64,000 bases of DNA from Acidobacteriota bacterium (GCA_016718135.1 JADKEF010000007.1:62001-126000); one strand, 5' to 3'. Counted from the first letter of the stretch, positions 1 to 9,900 are shown. The notes: generated by a model not told the origin, from the sequence alone. Numbers and translations are program-made.

Positions 1-2
1 TG

Positions 3-200
3 CTCTGCTACGGTGCCGCCGTCATCTGCGGCGGGGCGTTTTCAGTTCGGATCATTCCGGTGATGGGTTGGTTTTTTCTGACACTCGGAGCGGTGGCATT
101 CGCACTGCCGAGCTCGTTTGGCAATTACCTGATGGCAGCGAGCTTTGGCATTTTGCACGTTGTTTTTGGCTTTATCATCGCCCGAAGGTACGGCGGATAG
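3..200 (+). CDS. C-terminal part of a membrane protein (5' end outside window)
   Basis: An open frame enters from the left edge and stops at 198-200, giving about 65 residues rich in Gly, Phe and Ile. It has at least two hydrophobic stretches and ends in a basic tail (ARRYGG), as expected for an integral membrane protein with a cytoplasmic C-terminus. No catalytic motif is visible and the family cannot be named from this piece. The next gene follows in the same direction after about 37 bases, so they may share a transcript. Confidence 0.6.
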   Translation, partial: LCYGAAVICGGAFSVRIIPVMGWFFLTLGAVAFALPSSFGNYLMAASFGILHVVFGFIIARRYGG

Positions 201-237
201 TGTCGGAACGCGAGCACCCTTGCCCGCTCGTAATCTT

Positions 238-531
238 ATGAACATTCAAAACAAACGATTGATAGGAATTCTTCTCGCAGTAATGGTTTTGCTGCTTGTT
301 CCATTCGCAGCAATGCAGTTCGGCGTAGATGGTGTTAAATGGACGGCGATCGACTTCATCGCGGCCGCGATAATGCTCCTAGGAGCGGGCATCGGCATCG
401 AGATCGCTTTGCGAGTGGTCAAGAGGTTTGAATACCGCATCGCGGCATGCGTGGCGATACTTTTTGCGTTGGCAGTGGTCTGGGCAGAACTCGCCGTCGG
501 CATCATCGGTACGCCGCTGGCTGGAAGCTGA
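238..531 (+). CDS. Small three-helix membrane protein
   Basis: Encodes 97 residues from the ATG at 238. The frame stays open further upstream, but that extension reads through the end of the previous gene and is not hydrophobic, so the internal ATG beginning MNIQNKR is preferred. Three hydrophobic segments (about residues 8-27, 35-58 and 67-90) with a basic KRFEYR loop suggest three membrane helices. The family is not recognised. It lies 18 bases before a winged-helix regulator; such regulator and membrane-protein pairs are often co-transcribed, which is inference here. Confidence 0.6.
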   Translation: MNIQNKRLIGILLAVMVLLLVPFAAMQFGVDGVKWTAIDFIAAAIMLLGAGIGIEIALRVVKRFEYRIAACVAILFALAVVWAELAVGIIGTPLAGS

Positions 532-549
532 TTTGCGAGGTAAAACAAA

Positions 550-933
550 ATGGCAAAAAATCTAGCATTAAAACAAAACGAAGAAAGTAACGGCTCAAGA
601 CCGCAAGCTCTGCAGATCGCCCGCGCGGCCGAGAACGTCTCGAACGACCTCGACAAGGTCATCCACGAACGAATGCGCCTCGGCATAATTTCAGCACTCG
701 CGGCAAACGAGAAGCTTAGCTTCACCGAGCTAAAAAAGCTGCTCGACACCACCGACGGCAACATCAGCGTCCACGCTCGCAAACTCGAGGATGCTGGCTA
801 CGTGACGCTCGAAAAGTCGTTCAAAGGCCGGATGCCGTTGACGGAATACAAGATCACTAGGGATGGGCGTAAGGCTTTGACGCGGTATTTGGATCACATG
901 GAAGCGCTGATTAAGGCGATGAAGAACGCGTAA
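550..933 (+). CDS. Winged-helix transcriptional regulator (HTH_34/MarR-like)
   Basis: A 127-residue protein with a single winged helix-turn-helix domain. The core (about residues 38-118) reads RLGIISALAANEKLSFTELK, then a recognition helix region (GNISVHARKLEDAGYV) and a wing (KSFKGRMPLTEYKIT). This matches the family of short winged-helix proteins (Pfam HTH_34) related to MarR and ArsR. No metal-binding cysteines and no ligand domain are present. The N-terminal 30 residues are polar and probably flexible. It follows a small membrane protein by 18 bases and probably shares its transcript. The target is unknown; autoregulation is the simplest guess. Confidence 0.8.
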   Translation: MAKNLALKQNEESNGSRPQALQIARAAENVSNDLDKVIHERMRLGIISALAANEKLSFTELKKLLDTTDGNISVHARKLEDAGYVTLEKSFKGRMPLTEYKITRDGRKALTRYLDHMEALIKAMKNA

Positions 934-998
934 CTCTTACAACTTCGGGAACAATACGACGCGTCGGGCGTCAAATAGTCATCGGATCTGCACTAAAG

Positions 999-1247
999 AT
1001 GGACACGTCAACTCCGACAGTAAACAGCGTCTTATTTGCCGTATGCGGCTTTATGTTTGGTGTGCCGTGTTTGGTCTTCGCCTTCTATACAACACGAGTT
1101 GTGTCGCTTTATTTCGAACTAGCGACGACTCATCCATTTAGCATACTTCTCGCTTGGGCCTTAGCTTTTGCCCTTGCGACGATGTTGCTTGGCTTTGCCA
1201 GTTGGTTCTTTATCAAGAAAGCTCTGAGAGGTTTTACAGGGAAATGA
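999..1247 (+). CDS. Small two-helix membrane protein
   Basis: An 82-residue protein with two hydrophobic segments (about residues 10-32 and 45-72) and a short basic C-terminus. No family is recognised. Its stop codon overlaps the start codon of the next gene (ATGA, 1244-1247), which indicates translational coupling with the DUF4173-type membrane protein. A role in the same membrane complex is plausible but not shown by the sequence. Confidence 0.6.
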   Translation: MDTSTPTVNSVLFAVCGFMFGVPCLVFAFYTTRVVSLYFELATTHPFSILLAWALAFALATMLLGFASWFFIKKALRGFTGK

Positions 1248-3013
1248 ACGCACGCACTAAGACAGGTTTACAGATATTACAGGTCGCTTTGATCATCGGG
1301 GTCGCGGGCGACATTTTTTTGCGGGTTGCTCCGTGGGGCCTGGGCGTCACGTTGTTTAACGTGGTGTTTGTCGCCGGGATGTTGACGGTGCTTTACAGAC
1401 GAGCGCCGGAGCAATTGACGTGGCAGACGCTGGGATTGTTTGCGGCGCAGGTGTTCTTTGCGTCGATGTTCGCATGGCGTGATTCGATCGAACTGCGAAT
1501 AGCCGATGGACTCGCGATCCTGACGATACTCTCAGTGCTATTCCTGCCAAAACTCAAGGTCTCGACCTCGACCGCGGGCGTTTTTCATTACGGTGCAGGG
1601 TTCGTCGGCTCGGCGTTGAATGCTATCGGAGCTCCGTTCGTGCTGCTCTTTGACGACGTGAGGTGGGGCGACATCCCACGCAGCGGCTGGCGAAAACACG
1701 CGTTCTCGACCTTTCGCGGCGTGGCGATCGCGACGCCGTTGATCCTCATATTCGGCGGCCTATTTGTCGCCGCCGATGCAGTCTACGCGGGTTGGGTGCA
1801 GCGAATATTTAACGTGCGTCCCGAGATCGTGTTTACACACGTTCTGCTTTTCGGAGTGTTTAGTTGGCTGTCGGCAGGATATTTACGGGGAGTCTTGATC
1901 AGCTCTAGCGAAGCTCCGGAAAGCACCTTCGAAGCAACTAAAGCTAGTGATACCGCCAAACCCGACGAAAGCCGGTTCGACCGCGTCAAAGCAGAATCGG
2001 GCGAGTATCCGGTCACGTTGCCTGATGATCGCAATGTGGTTGAACACATCAATGTCTCGGACGCACCAAACGCTACGAGCGACGAACCTCAAACTGAAGA
2101 AAAGAAATCAGACGGACCGCGTCCTTGGAGCTGGGCAGACCTCGATAACTCGCTCATGCCACAGGCATTTACGCTGGGTACGGTCGAGATCGGTGTCATC
2201 CTTGGGCTGATGAATCTGCTTTTCCTGAGCTTTGTTATCGTGCAGGTCCCGTATTTGTTTGGCGGAATGGAGCTAGTTCAGAGCACGCCTGATTTCAAAC
2301 TCGCCGAGTACGCCCGTCGTGGTTTTGGCGAACTTGTAACGGTCGCCGGGCTTGTCCTGCCGATCCTGCTCGCGTCGCACTGGCTGATCCGCAAGGAAAA
2401 TCCGCTTGCCGGTAAGCTGTTTCGAGTTTTCGCAGGCATCCAGATCATGCTTCTCTTTGTCATTATGGCCTCGGCGGTTCAGCGGCTCGTTTTACTGACC
2501 GGCGATCTAGGCTACGGGATGACGACGATCAGGCTCTATCCGCTGATCTTTATGACCTGGCTGGCGATCGTATTCGTGTGGTTTGGGCTTACGGTACTTC
2601 GCGGTGCTAGACAGCATTTTGCGTGGGGAGCGTTGTGGTCGGCCTTCCTTATTCTTGGAGCGACACACGTTCTTAATCCTGATGCGTTCATCGTAAAAAC
2701 GAACATCGCCCTGATGCAACACGGCCGCGAGTTCGACCCGGTTTATAACAGCCGCCTCAGCGACGCCGCTCTGCCGGCCCTATTCGAGGCGATCCCGGAC
2801 ATGAATGACCGCGACCGCGAGACAGTGATCTATAGTCTCGCGAACCGCTATTGCACGATCCGCGAAGAAGGCCACGACCTCCGAAGCTGGAGCCCGGCAC
2901 GCTCAACCGCGTTCTCAATGCTCGAATCAAATCGAGCCTTCATCGACACACTAGGCGGTTGCGAAGAGAGCAATCTCTATTACTATCGTAGCAATCATCG
3001 CGACATGGATTGA
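1244..3013 (+). CDS. DUF4173-type polytopic membrane protein
   Basis: Encodes 589 residues from the ATG at 1244, which overlaps the preceding stop codon; a longer frame starting at 1154 would overlap that gene extensively and is rejected. The protein has about ten hydrophobic segments split into two blocks by a long hydrophilic acidic loop (roughly residues 220-315). Its C-terminal region is soluble and contains paired motifs such as LPALFEAIPDMNDRDRE. The arrangement fits the DUF4153/DUF4173 family, whose function is unknown. It is coupled to the small membrane protein upstream. Confidence 0.75.
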   Translation: MNARTKTGLQILQVALIIGVAGDIFLRVAPWGLGVTLFNVVFVAGMLTVLYRRAPEQLTWQTLGLFAAQVFFASMFAWRDSIELRIADGLAILTILSVLFLPKLKVSTSTAGVFHYGAGFVGSALNAIGAPFVLLFDDVRWGDIPRSGWRKHAFSTFRGVAIATPLILIFGGLFVAADAVYAGWVQRIFNVRPEIVFTHVLLFGVFSWLSAGYLRGVLISSSEAPESTFEATKASDTAKPDESRFDRVKAESGEYPVTLPDDRNVVEHINVSDAPNATSDEPQTEEKKSDGPRPWSWADLDNSLMPQAFTLGTVEIGVILGLMNLLFLSFVIVQVPYLFGGMELVQSTPDFKLAEYARRGFGELVTVAGLVLPILLASHWLIRKENPLAGKLFRVFAGIQIMLLFVIMASAVQRLVLLTGDLGYGMTTIRLYPLIFMTWLAIVFVWFGLTVLRGARQHFAWGALWSAFLILGATHVLNPDAFIVKTNIALMQHGREFDPVYNSRLSDAALPALFEAIPDMNDRDRETVIYSLANRYCTIREEGHDLRSWSPARSTAFSMLESNRAFIDTLGGCEESNLYYYRSNHRDMD

Positions 3014-3073
3014 CGAATTTTCTTGTCATTTGGCGGTTGCGTTGCGTAGTATTGAGTCGAGGACTGCCAAACT

Positions 3074-3979
3074 ATGCCACTCGACGCACCGCCAAAACGC
3101 GACATGATCCGCGAATACCTGTCGTACTGTCGCGTCGAAAAAGGCTTGGCGGCGAATTCGATCGATAGTTATGCGACGGATCTTGGCAAGCTCAGGGCAT
3201 GGGCCGGGAAGAATGAGCTTGAATTGCTGACGTTGTCGCGCACTGATCTGCGCGAATGGCTGATCGATCTCGGCGGCGGGAAATTGTCGGAGAATTCGAA
3301 GCGGCGTTTGATAAGTGCGGTTCGCGGGTTTTATAAGTTTTTGATGTTCGATGGACATGTGACCAAAAATCCTGCGGAAGATCTGGTTTCGCCGCAGAAA
3401 GGCCTTTATCTGCCGCGGTTTCTCAATCGAACCGAGATCGAAGCCTTACTTGCAACGCCGGATACCTCGACTGAGATCGGGCTTCGCGACCGGGCGATCC
3501 TTGAGGTAATGTACGCCTGCGGCCTGCGGGTTTCGGAGGCGGCGAATGTCCGGAGCAACGACATCGATCTCGACGCGGGAATTCTGACGACGACCGGAAA
3601 AGGCAATAAAACACGGCGTGTGCCGATCGGTGCGAGTGCGGTCGAATGGGTGAAGAGCTATCTCGCGGTCCGCCGCAAAAAAGAGAATATCGACATAGAC
3701 AACCTTTTCGTCACGCCCGCGGGCTCGCCTATAAACCGCCAGTCGATCCACGCCTCGATCGCCGAATACGCCGCCAAATGCGGCCTCGAAGGCGTTTCGC
3801 CACATACGCTACGGCATTCATTCGCGACCCATCTCGTCCAAAACAACGCCGACATCCGCAGTGTCCAACAAATGCTCGGCCACACCGACATCTCGACGAC
3901 GCAGATCTACACGCACATCACGAGTACACAGCTCAAGCGAAATTACGACCGTTTTCACCCGCGATCACGACAAACATAG
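3074..3979 (+). CDS. xerD: Tyrosine recombinase XerD
   Basis: A 301-residue site-specific recombinase, the normal length for XerC/XerD, which resolve chromosome dimers at dif during division. The N-terminal SAM-like core-binding domain spans about residues 10-100 and the catalytic domain about 115-295. Catalytic residues are all visible: Arg152 in ACGLRVSE, Lys176 in TGKGNKTRR, His244 and Arg247 in HTLRH, His270 in LGH, and the nucleophile Tyr279 in TTQIYTH. No mobile element or attachment site is seen beside it, so a housekeeping Xer role is favoured over a phage integrase. Assignment to XerD rather than XerC rests on overall resemblance. Confidence 0.88.
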   Translation: MPLDAPPKRDMIREYLSYCRVEKGLAANSIDSYATDLGKLRAWAGKNELELLTLSRTDLREWLIDLGGGKLSENSKRRLISAVRGFYKFLMFDGHVTKNPAEDLVSPQKGLYLPRFLNRTEIEALLATPDTSTEIGLRDRAILEVMYACGLRVSEAANVRSNDIDLDAGILTTTGKGNKTRRVPIGASAVEWVKSYLAVRRKKENIDIDNLFVTPAGSPINRQSIHASIAEYAAKCGLEGVSPHTLRHSFATHLVQNNADIRSVQQMLGHTDISTTQIYTHITSTQLKRNYDRFHPRSRQT

Positions 3980-4023
3980 CCTCACTTCTACGGGCTGTGA
4001 TATCTTTATATTTACCAAATAAT

Positions 4024-4722
4024 ATGAGTGATCCGGTAAAACAAAACGCCGTCGGAGAAGTGTCTATTGACGCTTCGCGACGAGATTTTATAAAGAAATC
4101 AGCGATGGTCGGCGTCGGTGCGGCGGCGGCGAATTTACCGTTGTCGATGCTCGCGAGCGAACCGGCGCTCGTTGATGGCGTCACGATCGAGCGGCTTAAT
4201 GATCTCAAGCTGAACATCAACGGCAAAGACCATGCGCTGTCGGTAGATACCCGAACGTCTTTGCTCGACGCTCTCCGCGAACAGCTCGATATGACCGGCT
4301 CGAAAAAGGGTTGTGATCACGGGCAGTGTGGAGCTTGCACCGTAATGATCGATGGCCGTCGGACGCTTTCGTGTCTGACCTTGGCGGCGATGTGCGATGG
4401 CAGAAAGGTCACGACCATCGAGGGAATAGCGACGGGCGAGACGCTGCATCCTATGCAGGCGGCATTTATCGAATACGACGGAATGCAGTGCGGCTATTGC
4501 ACGCCCGGGCAGATCTGCTCGGCGATCGCCATGCTGCAGGAAGCGAAGAATGGTGATGCGAGCCACGTTACGGCGAACGTCCAATCCGTCGCCCGCGATC
4601 AAAAGTTGACGCGAGATGAGATCCGCGAACGCATGAGTGGCAACATTTGCCGTTGCGGAGCATACAATAACATCGTCGACGCGATCGAAAATGTGCAGGC
4701 GGGGAAAGGAGGCAAGCGATGA
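4024..4722 (+). CDS. paoA: Aldehyde oxidoreductase 2Fe-2S subunit (PaoA/YagT-like), Tat-exported
   Basis: A 232-residue iron-sulfur subunit of a xanthine-oxidase-family molybdoenzyme. The start at 4024 gives a twin-arginine signal (SRRDFIKK, residues 19-26) followed by a hydrophobic stretch, as in PaoA; the longer upstream frame overlaps xerD and is rejected. Two [2Fe-2S] clusters are expected: the plant-ferredoxin type uses Cys97, Cys102, Cys105 and Cys117, and the second uses Cys156, Cys159, Cys209 and Cys211 (CGYC and CRC motifs). It overlaps the FAD-subunit gene by four bases (ATGA). In PaoABC enzymes the complex oxidises aromatic aldehydes in the periplasm; the substrate here is inferred. 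Confidence 0.88.
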   Translation: MSDPVKQNAVGEVSIDASRRDFIKKSAMVGVGAAAANLPLSMLASEPALVDGVTIERLNDLKLNINGKDHALSVDTRTSLLDALREQLDMTGSKKGCDHGQCGACTVMIDGRRTLSCLTLAAMCDGRKVTTIEGIATGETLHPMQAAFIEYDGMQCGYCTPGQICSAIAMLQEAKNGDASHVTANVQSVARDQKLTRDEIRERMSGNICRCGAYNNIVDAIENVQAGKGGKR

Positions 4723-5717
4723 AGTCATTCTCATTCAAACGTGCCGCCGATCCGACAAATGCGGTCCAAATGCTCGGAGCAGACAAAGATTCGAAGTTCA
4801 TCGCTGGCGGTACGAACATTCTCGACCTGATGAAGGAAGGCATCGAGCAGCCCACGGGTTTGATCGATATTTCGCGGCTCGCTCTGTCGGTGGTCAAAGC
4901 GAATCCTGCCGGCGGCGTTTCGATCGGGGCATTGGCACGAAATACCGATACGGCAAATCACCCGCTGATCCGCCAAAATTATCCGATGTTAACGCAGGCG
5001 ATCCTCGCCGGAGCGTCGCCGCAGATCCGCAATATGGCGACTAACGGCGGCAACCTGATGCAGCGAACGCGTTGCCCGTACTTTTATGATCTCGCAACGC
5101 CGTGCAACAAGCGTCAACCCGGAACAGGCTGTTCAGCTAAAGACGGTTTGAATCGGTACTCGGCGATCTTCGGCTGGAGTGATTCGTGCGTGGCGGTGCA
5201 TCCGTCCGATATGTGTGTGGCATTGGCCGCTCTGGATGCGATCGTTAAGGTGCGCGGAGCGAATGGCAAGGAGCGGTCAATCAAATTCGCCGACTTTCAC
5301 GTTTTGCCAGCCGCTTCTCCGCAAAAGGACAATTCGCTCGCTCACGGCGAACTCATCACTTCGATCGATTTGCCAACATCGGCGTGCGCGAAGAATTCGT
5401 ATTACTTAAAGGTACGCGAGCGTTCGAGCTATGCATTCGCCCTCGTCTCGGTCGCGGCAGCACTTGATCTGGCAGCAAGCGGAACGATCAAAACCGCAAG
5501 GATCGCTCTCGGCGGTGTCGCCGCAAAGCCGTGGCGGGCCGAGGAAGCGGAAAAATACCTGGTCGGGAAAAAGCCCGGCGAGGCCGCCTTTCGCGAGGCG
5601 GCAAAGATCGCCGTCAGCCAGGCAAAGCCGCTTAGCGACAACGGATATAAGGTCAAAATGGCCGAACGCTCGATCTTTCGGGCACTGACAAATGCAATGA
5701 ACGGAGGTGCGGCGTAA
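4719..5717 (+). CDS. paoB: Aldehyde oxidoreductase FAD-binding subunit (PaoB/YagS-like)
   Basis: A 332-residue FAD-binding subunit that passes electrons from the molybdenum subunit and its clusters to the acceptor. The N-terminal FAD-binding motif FIAGGTNILDLMKEG (about residues 27-41) and the segment IGALARNTD are typical. PaoB-type subunits carry an extra [4Fe-4S] cluster; the cysteines at 119, 129 and 138 (RTRCPYFYD, CNKRQPGTGC) match that insert, which separates it from ordinary xanthine dehydrogenase FAD subunits. The gene overlaps paoA by four bases and abuts paoC directly, so the three are translationally coupled. Confidence 0.88.
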   Translation: MKSFSFKRAADPTNAVQMLGADKDSKFIAGGTNILDLMKEGIEQPTGLIDISRLALSVVKANPAGGVSIGALARNTDTANHPLIRQNYPMLTQAILAGASPQIRNMATNGGNLMQRTRCPYFYDLATPCNKRQPGTGCSAKDGLNRYSAIFGWSDSCVAVHPSDMCVALAALDAIVKVRGANGKERSIKFADFHVLPAASPQKDNSLAHGELITSIDLPTSACAKNSYYLKVRERSSYAFALVSVAAALDLAASGTIKTARIALGGVAAKPWRAEEAEKYLVGKKPGEAAFREAAKIAVSQAKPLSDNGYKVKMAERSIFRALTNAMNGGAA

Positions 5718-7907
5718 ATGATTGACGACGATCTGAAAAATCAACCAAGCCGCGTCGACGGGCGTGCGAAAGTGACCGGAGCGGCAAAGTACATCGCGGA
5801 ACACAAATTCCCAGGCCTAACCTACGGCTATCTCGTCCAATCGACGATCGCTCGCGGTAAAATCCTTGACATCGATTCGACCGAGGCTGAAAAGAAGCCC
5901 GGCGTGATCAAGGTCATCTCGCACAAGAACGCTCCGAAACTTTCGATCACCGAGCGTCCGATCCCGAGGCCGTTCTACGCGTTAACCTCCCCGGAGATTT
6001 GGTTCAACGGCCAGCCGATCGCGGTCGTCGTGGCTGAGACTTTCGAGCAAGCACGTTTTGCGGCGGGCCTGGTGAAAGTGACGTACGATCAGCAGAAGAG
6101 TGAGACGAATATTCGTAATGCGATGGCTCAGGGTTTTACCGCTGGACGCGATCAAGCCGATCGGGGCAATCCGGTTCAAGCCTTTGCCGATGCCGAGTTC
6201 AAGGTGGAGGCGGAATATCACTTGCCGATCGAGCACCACAATGCGATGGAGCCGCATGCGACTGTAGCAAATTGGGAAGGCTCGAAGCTGACCGTCTACG
6301 AAAAATCGCAGGGAATCTCGGGCAGTGTCAACTATCTTGCGAATGCATTTGGGATTCCGGCCGCCGATATTCGTGTCCTATCCCCGTTTTCCGGCGGAGC
6401 ATTCGGAGCCGCGTTGCGCTCGGGGCCGCAGTTGCTCATTGCGACGATGGCGGCTCGCGAGACAAAGCGGCCGGTCAAGGTCGTCTATTCACGCCGCCAG
6501 TTAGCGACCGCTCACGGCTATCGGCCCGAATCGGTCCAAAACATCAAGCTCGGTGCGGATAAGACCGGAAAACTCACGGCCATCATCCATGAAGCGACTC
6601 ATAACACGTCGGCACACGAAAATTTTTCCGAGGGGCTGGTTGGTGTTTCACGTTCGCTCTACGCGTGTCCGAACGTGAAGACCGTTGCGAAGATCACTCG
6701 ACTCGATCTACAGACACCTCTCTGGATGCGTGCTCCTGGCATGGTATCGGGAGCATTCGCGCTCGAATCGGCACTCGACGAGCTGTCCTACAAACTCAAG
6801 ATCGATCCGATGCAACTGCGGTTGATGAACTACGCCGAGACCGATCCCGACAACGGTAAACCATTTTCCAGTAAGGCGTTGCGAGAATGTTATAAGCAGG
6901 CATCAGAGCGTTTCGGATGGAGCAAACGCAATCCCGAACCGCGTTCGATGCGTGACGGCCGCCTGCTCGTCGGTTGGGGAATGGCAACCGGAACGTGGCC
7001 GGCGGGACAATCGCCCGCGTCGGCGAGAGTTACGCTAAGAGCCGACGGCACGGCTCTCGTCGAGAGCGGTACGACAGATATTGGGCCGGGAACATACACG
7101 ACAATGACCATCATCGCGGCCCGCTCGCTTGGGTTGCCGATCGAGAAGGTTAGATTTGCGCTCGGTGATAACGATCTGCCGCCGAGCCCGGGACAGGGCG
7201 GTTCCACCACGACCTCGAGCGTTGGCACGGCTGTGCAGGAGGCTTGTGGGTTGGTGGTCAAAGAGATCGTCGAGACTTTGGGTAAAGAGCAGAATTCACC
7301 ATTCGCTGGTGTCGCAGTTAATGATGTACTGGTTGAGAACGGCGGAATCACGGTAAAAGGTAGATCTGATACTCGGATCTCGTTCGCAGACGCTTTGAAA
7401 CGAATCAACAAAGAAAATGTCAGCGTGCTTCACCGTTCAACCCCGAACGCGGGTGAGCGGAGCAAATACACGATCGCATCGCACGGGGCTCAATTTGCCG
7501 AGGTCAAGGTCGATGAAGAGATTGGCACGATCCGCGTGACACGTGTTGTACAGGGAACTGCGGCCGGTAAAATTATCAATCCAAAAGGTGCTCACGGGCA
7601 GGAAATGGGCGGTGTTGTTTGGGGTATCGGGATGGCTTTGACGGAGAAAACCGACGTTGATCATCGCTTTGGCCGCATAATGAACCCCAATCTTGCGGGC
7701 TATCACGTTCCTGTAAATGCCGACGTCGGTCAGATCGAAACGATCTTTGTTGACGAGGATGATAAGATCGTAAATCCGCTAGGAGCCAAGGGGCTCGGCG
7801 AGCTTGGGCTGGTCGGAATTCCCGCAGTTATCGCCAACGCTGTTTACCATGCAACGGGCAAACGCTTTCGAGAGCTTCCGATCACACCGGACAAGATAAT
7901 CTTGTAA
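5718..7907 (+). CDS. paoC: Aldehyde oxidoreductase molybdenum-binding subunit (PaoC/YagR-like)
   Basis: A 729-residue catalytic subunit that binds the molybdopterin cofactor and hydroxylates the aldehyde. The N-terminal hammerhead domain (about residues 15-120, VDGRAKVTGAAKY) is followed by the large cofactor-binding region. Visible signatures include FSGGAFGAALR, GTTDIGPGTYTTMT and PGQGGSTTTSS. The conserved base is Glu695 in GAKGLGELG near the C-terminus. It starts one base after the paoB stop. No XdhC/PaoD-type cofactor-insertion chaperone follows; the next features are tRNA genes. A moaA gene at 38.4 kb shows that cofactor synthesis is present. Confidence 0.88.
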   Translation: MIDDDLKNQPSRVDGRAKVTGAAKYIAEHKFPGLTYGYLVQSTIARGKILDIDSTEAEKKPGVIKVISHKNAPKLSITERPIPRPFYALTSPEIWFNGQPIAVVVAETFEQARFAAGLVKVTYDQQKSETNIRNAMAQGFTAGRDQADRGNPVQAFADAEFKVEAEYHLPIEHHNAMEPHATVANWEGSKLTVYEKSQGISGSVNYLANAFGIPAADIRVLSPFSGGAFGAALRSGPQLLIATMAARETKRPVKVVYSRRQLATAHGYRPESVQNIKLGADKTGKLTAIIHEATHNTSAHENFSEGLVGVSRSLYACPNVKTVAKITRLDLQTPLWMRAPGMVSGAFALESALDELSYKLKIDPMQLRLMNYAETDPDNGKPFSSKALRECYKQASERFGWSKRNPEPRSMRDGRLLVGWGMATGTWPAGQSPASARVTLRADGTALVESGTTDIGPGTYTTMTIIAARSLGLPIEKVRFALGDNDLPPSPGQGGSTTTSSVGTAVQEACGLVVKEIVETLGKEQNSPFAGVAVNDVLVENGGITVKGRSDTRISFADALKRINKENVSVLHRSTPNAGERSKYTIASHGAQFAEVKVDEEIGTIRVTRVVQGTAAGKIINPKGAHGQEMGGVVWGIGMALTEKTDVDHRFGRIMNPNLAGYHVPVNADVGQIETIFVDEDDKIVNPLGAKGLGELGLVGIPAVIANAVYHATGKRFRELPITPDKIIL

Positions 7908-7977
7908 ATGCGCCAAAAATGAGTACTTACGCGCTTGCGCTTGTCAAAAGTCTTAGCTATTATTGGAAATTTGCTAT

Positions 7978-8006
7978 TTGGCTCTACTTTTGCGCCAAGG
8001 CATTAA
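7978..8006 (+). promoter_or_regulatory. Possible sigma-70-type promoter for the tRNA-tuf operon
   Basis: TTGGCT (7978-7983) and CATTAA (8001-8006) are separated by 17 bases and lie about 11 bases before the first tRNA. They are imperfect matches to TTGACA and TATAAT. The position in a 109-base gap between paoC and the tRNA cluster makes it a reasonable candidate. No other better-placed pair was seen. Confidence 0.3.
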
Positions 8007-8016
8007 AGAAAAGCTC

Positions 8017-8104
8017 GCATGGGTGGTCGAGCGGTCAAAGGCAACGGGCTGTAAACCCGTCGGATTAATTTCCTACGTAGGTTCAAATCCTACCCCATGC
8101 ACCA
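8017..8104 (+). tRNA. tRNA-Tyr (anticodon GTA)
   Basis: The acceptor stem GCATGGG (8017-8023) pairs with CCCATGC (8094-8100), followed by the discriminator A and an encoded CCA (8102-8104). The anticodon stem ACGGG/CCCGT encloses the loop CTGTAAA with anticodon GTA at 8051-8053. A long variable arm, as expected for a class II tRNA-Tyr, lies before the T arm (GGTTCAAATCC). It is the first of three tRNAs before tuf, the same Tyr-Gly-Thr-tuf order found in many bacteria. Confidence 0.95.
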
Positions 8105-8108
8105 GATT

Positions 8109-8183
8109 GCGGAAGTAGCTCAATGGTAGAGCGTCAGCCTTCCAAGCTGAATGTTGCGAGTTCGAGTCTCGTCTTCCGCTCCA
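8109..8183 (+). tRNA. tRNA-Gly (anticodon TCC)
   Basis: The acceptor stem GCGGAAG (8109-8115) pairs with CTTCCGC (8173-8179), followed by T and an encoded CCA. The anticodon stem TCAGC/GCTGA carries the loop CTTCCAA with anticodon TCC. The T arm contains GTTCGAGTC. It starts only four bases after tRNA-Tyr, so the precursors must be processed from a common transcript. Confidence 0.95.
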
Positions 8184-8197
8184 TTTTTGCCCTAGTT

Positions 8198-8272
<75 letters not shown>

Positions 8273-8317
8273 GTTTTATACGTTATTTTTTGACTTTTTT
8301 GAGAGGACTAAAGAGAG

Positions 8318-9505
<1,188 letters not shown>

Positions 9506-9510
9506 GGAAT

Positions 9511-9583
9511 AGTTGTCAGTAGGCGGTTGTCAGTTGTCAGACAAGATCTGAAAACGACAACTGACCACCGACAACTAATAACT
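9511..9583 (+). repeat. Heptad-repeat hairpin, word AGTTGTC (tuf-rpmG gap)
   Basis: The left arm is four 7-base units (AGTTGTC, AGTAGGC, GGTTGTC, AGTTGTC; 9511-9538). The right arm is four complementary units (GACAACT, GACCACC, GACAACT, AATAACT; 9556-9583). The arms pair imperfectly around a loop that contains AGATCT. The element fills nearly all of the 86-base gap between tuf and rpmG. It has no T-run, so it is not a standard terminator. Confidence 0.85.
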
Positions 9584-9591
9584 GAGGATTT

Positions 9592-9744
9592 ATGCCAAGA
9601 GATAACATTATTTTGCAGTGCACCGAGTGCAAAGAGCGTAATTACGTGACGACCAAGAATAAAAAGAACACGCCGAACAGGCTTGAGCTCAACAAATTCT
9701 GCCGTCGCTGCCGCTGCCATCGGTTGCACAGAGAGAACAAATAA
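9592..9744 (+). CDS. rpmG: 50S ribosomal protein L33
   Basis: A 50-residue ribosomal protein of the large subunit, near the normal L33 length. The sequence begins MPRDNIILQCTECKERNYVT and carries two CxxC pairs (CTEC near residue 10 and CRRC near residue 37). This is the zinc-ribbon form of L33, with the usual KNTPNRLELNKFC stretch between them. The start is preceded by TGAGGAT. It sits between two heptad-repeat hairpins, and the second begins at the final base of its stop codon. The tuf-rpmG-trnW-secE-nusG order is conserved in many bacteria. Confidence 0.93.
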   Translation: MPRDNIILQCTECKERNYVTTKNKKNTPNRLELNKFCRRCRCHRLHRENK

Positions 9745-9817
9745 GTGAATAACGGATAGTGAACAGTGAACAGTTTTCGAACTATTCACTGATCACTGTT
9801 AACTGTTCACTATTCAC
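9744..9817 (+). repeat. Heptad-repeat hairpin, word AGTGAAC/AGTGAAT (rpmG-tRNA-Trp gap)
   Basis: The left arm is four 7-base units (AGTGAAT, AACGGAT, AGTGAAC, AGTGAAC; 9744-9771). A short TTTTCG-containing loop follows. The right arm is five units (CTATTCA, CTGATCA, CTGTTAA, CTGTTCA, CTATTCA; 9782-9816). The element starts at the last base of the rpmG stop codon and ends one base before the tRNA-Trp 5' end, so it occupies the gap exactly. It could help tRNA 5' processing or protect the mRNA end; this is inference. Confidence 0.87.
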
Positions 9818-9893
9818 AGGGGTATGGTGTCAATGGTTAGCATGCGGGTCTCCAAAACCTAAGGTCCGGGTTCGAGTCCTGGTACCCCTGCCA
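9818..9893 (+). tRNA. tRNA-Trp (anticodon CCA)
   Basis: The acceptor stem AGGGGTA (9818-9824) pairs with TACCCCT (9883-9889), then G and an encoded CCA (9891-9893). The anticodon loop CTCCAAA carries CCA. The anticodon stem is weaker than usual because its outer pair is C-A. The T arm (CCGGGTTCGAGTCCTGG) is normal. A tRNA-Trp directly before secE is a widely conserved arrangement. Confidence 0.93.
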
Positions 9894-9900
9894 CTATTTT

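Noticed and set aside
3074..3979. Phage or integrative-element integrase interpretation of the tyrosine recombinase
   Set aside because: Length and motifs are those of XerD, and no att-like repeats, phage genes or cargo genes are next to it.
3646..4023. Upstream extension of the paoA frame
   Set aside because: It overlaps xerD and is low in family resemblance; the start at 4024 gives a twin-arginine signal and matches PaoA length.
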